Assembly: GCF_041435335.1 (NCBI RefSeq) | Contig: NZ_CP108430.1 | Coordinates: 1,798,001 to 1,862,000 of the forward strand | Reading direction: 5' to 3' | Length of the DNA stretch: 64,000 nt | DNA from: Streptomyces sp. NBC_01283 | Lineage (GTDB): Bacteria; Actinomycetota; Actinomycetes; Streptomycetales; Streptomycetaceae | Part shown: positions 60,078-64,000 of the stretch, in pieces | Layout: each line of letters opens with the position of its first letter | Numbering within the stretch: the first letter of the stretch is position 1 | Notes under the pieces: generated by a model | Databases searched by the model: none | The model's input: the letters and a program-made list of their open reading frames with translations, nothing else | What the model was told of the DNA's origin: nothing | Translations under genes and position numbers: made by a program

Positions 60078-60545
60078 TCAGCCGCGGTGGGCGGTGACGG
60101 GCTCGGCGGGGTTGCGCAGGCCCTCCGCCGCGTTCGAGACCCGCTGGATCAGGTCGAAGAACACGCTCTGTTCGTCCGCGGAGAGCGGTCCGAGGAACAC
60201 CTGGTTCATCCGGGCCGTCCGCACGGTCAGCTTGCGGTGCGTGCGCCTGCCCTCGTCAGTGAGGTGCAGTAGATACCGGCGGCCGTCCTGCGGGTCGCGC
60301 ACCTTGTCGAGCAGCTCGCGGCGGATGAGGCGGCTGATGACCTCGGCGATGGTGGAGCGGTCGAGGCCGACCCGCTCGCCGACGGTGCGCTGGTCGAGGC
60401 CGGGCTCGGCGACGAGCGCGTTCAGGACGGCGAACTGCGGCGAGGTGATCTCCTCGGAGACCATCGTGTTCCACAGCAGATAGTGCGCCTGCTGCAGACG
60501 CCGGGCCAGGTGCCCGGGGTGGGTGGTCAGGTCCACCGCGGCCAT
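60078..60545 (-). CDS. pcaV: MarR family regulator of the protocatechuate genes (PcaV)
   Basis: 155 residues from the ATG at 60545 (GGAGGA upstream). It is a winged-helix MarR protein: TSPQFAVLNALVAEPGLDQRTVGERV, DRSTIAEVISRLIRRELLDKVRD and PQDGRRYLLHLTDEGRR (wing). Helices at both ends dimerise it. In S. coelicolor PcaV represses the divergent pca operon and is released by protocatechuate, and the gene arrangement here is the same. Two ACTG/CAGT-based dyads lie in the 183-bp intergenic region. It was identified mainly by genomic context plus fold. Confidence 0.9.
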   Translation of the reverse strand: MAAVDLTTHPGHLARRLQQAHYLLWNTMVSEEITSPQFAVLNALVAEPGLDQRTVGERVGLDRSTIAEVISRLIRRELLDKVRDPQDGRRYLLHLTDEGRRTHRKLTVRTARMNQVFLGPLSADEQSVFFDLIQRVSNAAEGLRNPAEPVTAHRG

Positions 60546-60601
60546 GAGTTCCTCCACTGCCTTGGATCCGGCGCCTTGGGTCTGGCGTTTTCTGTAGGTG
60601 C

Positions 60602-60685
60602 ACTGAACAGTACTCGCCCTTGACGGCCCAGGGAACGAGTGGCAGCGTACGTGCAACCTCATGAAAATAGTCAGTGCCCTGATTA
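60602..60685. promoter_or_regulatory. Candidate PcaV operators between pcaV and pcaI
   Basis: ACTG-AA-CAGT lies at 60602-60611. A second dyad, TA-N-TCAG-N4-CTGA-N-TA, lies at 60668-60685. They sit in the shared promoter region, with TTGACG (60620-60625) as a possible -35 for pcaI. Confidence 0.45.
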
Positions 60686-60728
60686 ATGGGCGGGGCATCG
60701 AAGGCCTGGAAGAGATGGGGCTCGACGG

Positions 60729-61511
60729 ATGGACAAGGTGGTGGCCTCGGCCGCCGACGCGGTGGCCGACGTGGCGGACGGCTCGTCCCTCGCGGTGGGC
60801 GGGTTCGGGCTGAGCGGTGTGCCCGGCGTGCTGATCGGGGCGCTGTACGAGGCCGGTGTGTCGGGCCTGCGGGTGGTGTCCAACAACTGCGGGGCGATGG
60901 AGTCGGGTCTTGCCGTCCTGCTCTCGGCGGGCCGGATCGCCCGGGTGACCGGGTCGTACATCGGCGCCAACAAGGAGTTCGCCCGCCAGTACCTGGGCGG
61001 CGAGCTGGAGGTGGAGATGATCCCGCAGGGCACGCTCGCCGAGCGACTGCGTGCGGGAGGCTGCGGGATTCCCGCGTTCTACACGCCGGCCGGGGTGGGC
61101 ACGCAGGTCGCCGACGGCGGACTGCCGTGGCGCTACGACGGCTCGGGCGGGGTGGCGCTCGCCTCGCCCGCCAAGGAGGTCCGGGAGTTCGACGGGCAGG
61201 AGTACGTCCTGGAGCGCGGCATCCGCACCGACTACGCGCTGGTGCGGGCCGCGAAGGGCGACCGGCACGGGAACCTCGTGTTCAACAAGTCCACCCGCAA
61301 CTTCAACCCGCTGGCCGCGATGGCCGGACGGGTCACGATCGCCGAGGTGGAGGAGCTGGTCGAGCCGGGCGAGATCGACCCCGACGCGGTGCATCTGCCG
61401 GGGATCTACGTCCAGCGGGTCGTCGAACTGACCCCGGAGCAGGCGGCTGACAAGGGCATCGAACGGCGCACGGTCTCCGCGCCCGAGGCACGAGGGACGG
61501 TGAACGGCTGA
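60729..61511 (+). CDS. pcaI: 3-oxoadipate CoA-transferase subunit A
   Basis: 260 residues from the ATG at 60729. The alpha-subunit CoA-transferase pattern [22 protein letters not shown], then VVSNNCG and [19 protein letters not shown], is clear. The beta-subunit gene follows with a one-base TGATG overlap. The complex moves CoA from succinyl-CoA to 3-oxoadipate, the penultimate step of the beta-ketoadipate pathway. It is first in the pca operon under divergent PcaV control. The assignment to pcaI rather than an acetoacetate transferase gene rests on the linkage with pcaHG. Confidence 0.93.
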   Translation: MDKVVASAADAVADVADGSSLAVGGFGLSGVPGVLIGALYEAGVSGLRVVSNNCGAMESGLAVLLSAGRIARVTGSYIGANKEFARQYLGGELEVEMIPQGTLAERLRAGGCGIPAFYTPAGVGTQVADGGLPWRYDGSGGVALASPAKEVREFDGQEYVLERGIRTDYALVRAAKGDRHGNLVFNKSTRNFNPLAAMAGRVTIAEVEELVEPGEIDPDAVHLPGIYVQRVVELTPEQAADKGIERRTVSAPEARGTVNG

Positions 61512-62203
61512 TGCCCTGGACCCGAGAGCAGATGGCTGCCCGCGCCGCGCGCGAGCTGCGCGACGGGCAGTACGTGAACCTGGGCATCGGACTGCCCACG
61601 CTGATCCCCAACTACCTCCCCGAGGGCGTCGAGGTGGTCCTGGAGTCCGAGAACGGCATCCTCGGCGTCGGCCCGTACCCCACGGACGACGAGGTGGACC
61701 CGGACCTGATCAACGCGGGCAAGGAGACGGTCACCGTCCGCCCCGGGGCCTCCTACTTCGACTCCGCGCTGTCGTTCGGGATGATCCGCGGCGGCCACAT
61801 CGACGTCGCGGTGCTCGGCGCCATGCAGGTCTCCGCGCGCGGGGACCTGGCCAACTGGGCGATCCCCGGCAAGATGATCACGGGGATCGGCGGCGCGATG
61901 GACCTGGTGCACGGTGCGCGCACGGTGATCGTGGCGATGACACACACCGCCAAGGACGGCTCCCCCAAGATCCTGGAGGAGTGCGCGCTGCCGCTGACCG
62001 GCCGGGCCTGCGTGAACCGGATCATCACCGACCTCGGCGTCCTGGACATCACCGAAACCGGCCTGGAACTGGTGGAGTTGGCGACCGGAGTCACCCCCGG
62101 CGAGATCACCGCCCGGACGGCGGCCAAGGTCCGCATCCCCGAAGCCGTCAGCTCCGGCGCTCCGGACGCCCTCGCCGAGGGAACCGGTCATGAGCCCGCG
62201 TGA
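61511..62203 (+). CDS. pcaJ: 3-oxoadipate CoA-transferase subunit B
   Basis: 230 residues from the ATG at 61511. The active-site glutamate lies in [16 protein letters not shown] (SENG motif, about residue 50) and the oxyanion/CoA region in [40 protein letters not shown] near the N-terminus is diagnostic. It forms the heterodimer with PcaI. In related genomes pcaF (beta-ketoadipyl-CoA thiolase) follows directly; here the last 14 bases overlap only a short pcaF-like start. No other thiolase gene lies in this operon; the fadA product at 6.7 kb could substitute in principle. Confidence 0.93.
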   Translation: MPWTREQMAARAARELRDGQYVNLGIGLPTLIPNYLPEGVEVVLESENGILGVGPYPTDDEVDPDLINAGKETVTVRPGASYFDSALSFGMIRGGHIDVAVLGAMQVSARGDLANWAIPGKMITGIGGAMDLVHGARTVIVAMTHTAKDGSPKILEECALPLTGRACVNRIITDLGVLDITETGLELVELATGVTPGEITARTAAKVRIPEAVSSGAPDALAEGTGHEPA

Positions 62204-62306
62204 CGTCCACGTCGTCGACGCCGGGGCGCGGCTCGGCGGGACCGTCGCCCCTCACCTCGCCCCTCACCAGCAGCCGTACTCACGGAGACTCACGGAGCCG
62301 AGAGAC
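62190..62306 (+). pseudogene. pcaF: Probable pcaF remnant (start codons only)
   Basis: An ATG at 62190 overlaps the pcaJ stop. The first 10 or so codons read [11 protein letters not shown], matching the common beginning of PcaF/thiolases (M..DVYVVDAVRTPIG). After VVDA the similarity stops abruptly (GARLGGTVAPHLAP), and the frame continues through the upstream region of pcaH. A large internal deletion of pcaF is the simplest reading. The remaining 117 bases encode nothing recognisable. Confidence 0.5.
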
Positions 62307-63077
62307 ATGCCCCTCACCGAACCCCTGCCCGACGGGCTGAGCCAGCGGGAGATAGACACGGAGGTCGCCAAGGCGCAGGCCACGGCGGCGCCCTCCGACC
62401 ATCCGCCGCGCGACTACCCCCCGTACCGCAGCAGCCATCTCCGCCACCCCAAGCAGCCGCTGATCCCGCTGCGTGACCCGGAGGCCGTGGAGCTGAGCGG
62501 TCCCGCGTTCGGCGTCACCGACATCACGGCGCTCGACCGCGATCTGACGCGGCAGCACCTGGGCGAGCCGCTCGGCGAGCGGATCACCGTGTCCGGCCGC
62601 GTCCTCGACCGCGAAGGGCGCCCGGTTCGGGGCCAGTTGGTCGAGCTGTGGCAGGCCAACGCGTCCGGCCGGTACGCCCACCAGCTCGACCAGCACCCGG
62701 CGCCGCTCGACCCGAACTTCACCGGCTTCGGCCGCTGTCTGACCGACGACGAGGGGGCGTACTCCTTCACGACGATCAAGCCGGGTGCGTACCCGTGGCG
62801 CAACCACGTCAACGCGTGGCGTCCCGCCCACATCCACTTCTCGCTCTTCGGCACGGCGTTCGCGCAGCGCCTGGTGACGCAGATGTACTTCCCGGGCGAC
62901 CCGCTCTTCCCCTACGACCCGGTGCTGCGCTCGGTCACCGACGAGTCGGCGCGACAGCGCCTGGTCTCCGCCTACGAGCACGATCTCTCCGCCCCCGAGT
63001 GGTCACTCGGCTACCGCTGGGACATCGTCCTCGACGGCCCCTCCGCGACGCTTTTCGAGGAAGGCGACCACCACTGA
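62307..63077 (+). CDS. pcaH: Protocatechuate 3,4-dioxygenase beta subunit
   Basis: 256 residues from the ATG at 62307 (GGAG ten bases upstream; the longer open frame from 62190 is the pcaF remnant). Seen: RSSHLRHPKQPLIPL-type start (PYRSSHLRHPKQPLIPLRD), the first iron tyrosine region ANASGRYAHQLD, YSFTTIKPGAYPWRNHVNAWRPAHIHF (second Tyr and His ligands) and TQMYFPGDPLFPYDP. It carries the non-haem Fe(III) that cleaves the ring of protocatechuate to 3-carboxy-cis,cis-muconate. Its stop and the pcaG start share one base. The iron-ligand set appears intact. Confidence 0.95.
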   Translation: MPLTEPLPDGLSQREIDTEVAKAQATAAPSDHPPRDYPPYRSSHLRHPKQPLIPLRDPEAVELSGPAFGVTDITALDRDLTRQHLGEPLGERITVSGRVLDREGRPVRGQLVELWQANASGRYAHQLDQHPAPLDPNFTGFGRCLTDDEGAYSFTTIKPGAYPWRNHVNAWRPAHIHFSLFGTAFAQRLVTQMYFPGDPLFPYDPVLRSVTDESARQRLVSAYEHDLSAPEWSLGYRWDIVLDGPSATLFEEGDHH

Positions 63078-63631
63078 TGCCGTACGCCCCCACCCCTTCC
63101 CAGACCGTCGGCCCCTTCTACGGCTACGCGCTGCCCTTCCCGCGGGGCGGCGAGGTCGCGCCGGCCGGCCACCCGGACACGGTCACCCTGCACGGGTACG
63201 TGTACGACGGCGCGGGCAATCCCGTCCCCGACGCGCTCATCGAGACCTGGCAGCCCGCGCCCGACGGCTCCCGCACGGGCGCGCCGGGATCACTGCGGCA
63301 CGACCCGGTCTCGGGCGAGGTCATCGGCCGTGACGGCGTCGCGTTCACCGGGTTCGGCCGCGTGCCGACCGACGCGGACGGCCACTGGACGGTCCGTACG
63401 CTCCCGCCGGGCGGCGTCTCGTACATCGCGGTCGCGGTCTTCGCGCGCGGCCTGCTCCACCACCTCTACACGCGCGCCTATCTGGTCGACGAGCCCGGCG
63501 ACCCGCTCCTCGGCTCCCTCGACCCGGCGCGGCGTACGACGCTGATCGCCCGCCCCGAGGCCAGCCACACGTACCGTTTCGACATCCGCCTTCAGGGTGA
63601 GGGCGAATCGGTGTTCCTGGAGTTCCCGTGA
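63077..63631 (+). CDS. pcaG: Protocatechuate 3,4-dioxygenase alpha subunit
   Basis: 184 residues from the ATG at 63077. It begins PSQTVGPFYGYALPF, the usual alpha-subunit opening. The fold is homologous to PcaH, but the iron ligands are absent, as expected; ALIETWQPAPDGS, TGFGRVPTDADGHW and VAVFARGLLHHLYTRAYL are seen. It assembles with PcaH into the (alpha-beta-Fe)n dioxygenase and shapes the substrate pocket. It is translationally coupled at both ends: TGATG with pcaH, GTGA with pcaB. Confidence 0.94.
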   Translation: MPYAPTPSQTVGPFYGYALPFPRGGEVAPAGHPDTVTLHGYVYDGAGNPVPDALIETWQPAPDGSRTGAPGSLRHDPVSGEVIGRDGVAFTGFGRVPTDADGHWTVRTLPPGGVSYIAVAVFARGLLHHLYTRAYLVDEPGDPLLGSLDPARRTTLIARPEASHTYRFDIRLQGEGESVFLEFP

Positions 63632-64000
63632 GTCCGGCGAGTCCCATGAGTTCAGCGAGTCCAGTCAGCCCAGTGAGTCTTGAAGGTGTCGACGTCGGGC
63701 TTCTCGCCCCCGGGCGAGCGGGCTCACCGGCCGAGTCCGCGACGGGCGACACGGCCTTCCTGCAGGCGATCCTTGACGCGGAGGCGGCGCTGACGCGGGC
63801 GCAGGCCGAGGCGGGCCTGGCCCCCGCGGAGGCGGCGACGGCCGTCACCGCCGCGGCCCGCGCCGACCGTTTCGACGTACGCGATGTCGCGCTCCGCGCG
63901 CGGTCCGGCGGCAATCCGGTGATCCCGCTGGTCGCGGACCTGACGGCGGCGGTGCCCGCGGAGGCCGCGCCGTACGTCCATCGCGGGGCGACCAGCCAGG
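63628..64000 (+). CDS. pcaB: 3-carboxy-cis,cis-muconate cycloisomerase (N-terminal part; runs off window)
   Basis: 124 residues present from a GTG at 63628 overlapping the pcaG stop. The fumarase/aspartase-fold N-terminus is visible: DTAFLQAILDAEAALTRAQAEAGLAP, then SGGNPVIPLVADL and APYVHRGATSQ, the first conserved histidine block of this superfamily. It closes the ring of the PcaHG product to give 4-carboxymuconolactone. The first 16 residues are a low-complexity Ser/Pro/Val/Ala run (SPASPMSSASPVSPVS) made of AGTCC-like repeats; a GTG downstream (VSLEGVDVGLL) may be the ancestral start. pcaL or other genes presumably follow. Confidence 0.9.
   Translation, partial: MSPASPMSSASPVSPVSLEGVDVGLLAPGRAGSPAESATGDTAFLQAILDAEAALTRAQAEAGLAPAEAATAVTAAARADRFDVRDVALRARSGGNPVIPLVADLTAAVPAEAAPYVHRGATSQ

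Noticed and set aside
62190..63077. 295-residue PcaH with N-terminal extension
   Set aside because: Residues before 62307 do not match PcaH; ribosome-binding site and family length favour 62307, and the upstream part looks like a pcaF relic.

Overview
The window is high-GC actinobacterial chromosome, almost certainly Streptomyces. The evidence is very high third-position GC, frequent GTG and TTG starts, a WhiB-family protein, an SsgA-like sporulation protein, a short chaplin, lipobox and Tat exports, and LacI, MerR and MarR regulators beside palindromic operators. From memory the gene order resembles the S. coelicolor arm region around SCO6697-SCO6735 (pca genes, PcaV, LigC and LigD, small laccase, ssgD, ABC-F/UvrA-like pair, fad genes). 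No phage, insertion sequence or CRISPR array is visible; it reads as a resident chromosomal segment.

Layout. 1-604: amino acid permease, cut by the window edge. 0.8-11.3 kb: acyl-CoA metabolism. An acyl-CoA synthetase faces a MerR regulator across a palindromic operator. A five-gene minus-strand operon encodes an alpha-methylacyl-CoA racemase, an LLM oxidoreductase, an acyl-CoA dehydrogenase, a thiolase and the FadB-type multifunctional protein; it reads leftward from a divergent promoter region with three operator-like sites. 11.5-17.1 kb: mixed housekeeping (reductase-like protein, endonuclease V, lipoprotein, YciI protein, BNR-repeat secreted protein, SsgD, GPP34 protein). 17.1-21.3 kb: an antibiotic-resistance-type operon (ABC-F ATPase plus UvrA-like ATPase) behind a leader with a three-codon ORF and competing hairpins. 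21.4-23.3 kb: dimethylargininase and acyl-ACP desaturase, the latter behind a clear palindromic operator.

23.4-35.5 kb: a 1120-residue HEAT protein; two structurally unusual tRNA genes (Trp-CCA and Gly-GCC by anticodon) flanking a coupled SDR/leucine-rich-repeat gene pair; a six-hairpin glycosidase; a WhiB-like protein; a VOC protein; a family 64 beta-1,3-glucanase under a LacI-type operator; and a short chaplin. 35.7-49.2 kb: LacI regulator, GMC oxidoreductase, small lipoprotein, two more HEAT proteins, a Tat-exported two-domain laccase, and a coupled pair of large secreted proteins (ThuA plus sorbosone dehydrogenase domain; cupredoxin plus Ig-like repeats plus DUF1080). 49.2-51.4 kb: divergent LigD-type polymerase and LigC ligase for end joining.

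51.4-57 kb: a sulfur-scavenging operon (binding protein, permease, ATPase, flavin monooxygenase) with a vanadium haloperoxidase coupled to its end. It is preceded by a small leader peptide of the Streptomyces sulfur-gene type, apparently translated from a leaderless transcript. 57.2-60.1 kb: Tat-exported FAD oxidoreductase and DUF3048 lipoprotein. 60.1-64 kb: protocatechuate (beta-ketoadipate) operon pcaI-J-H-G-B under the divergent MarR regulator PcaV. The expected pcaF between pcaJ and pcaH is missing, and only what looks like its first codons remains.
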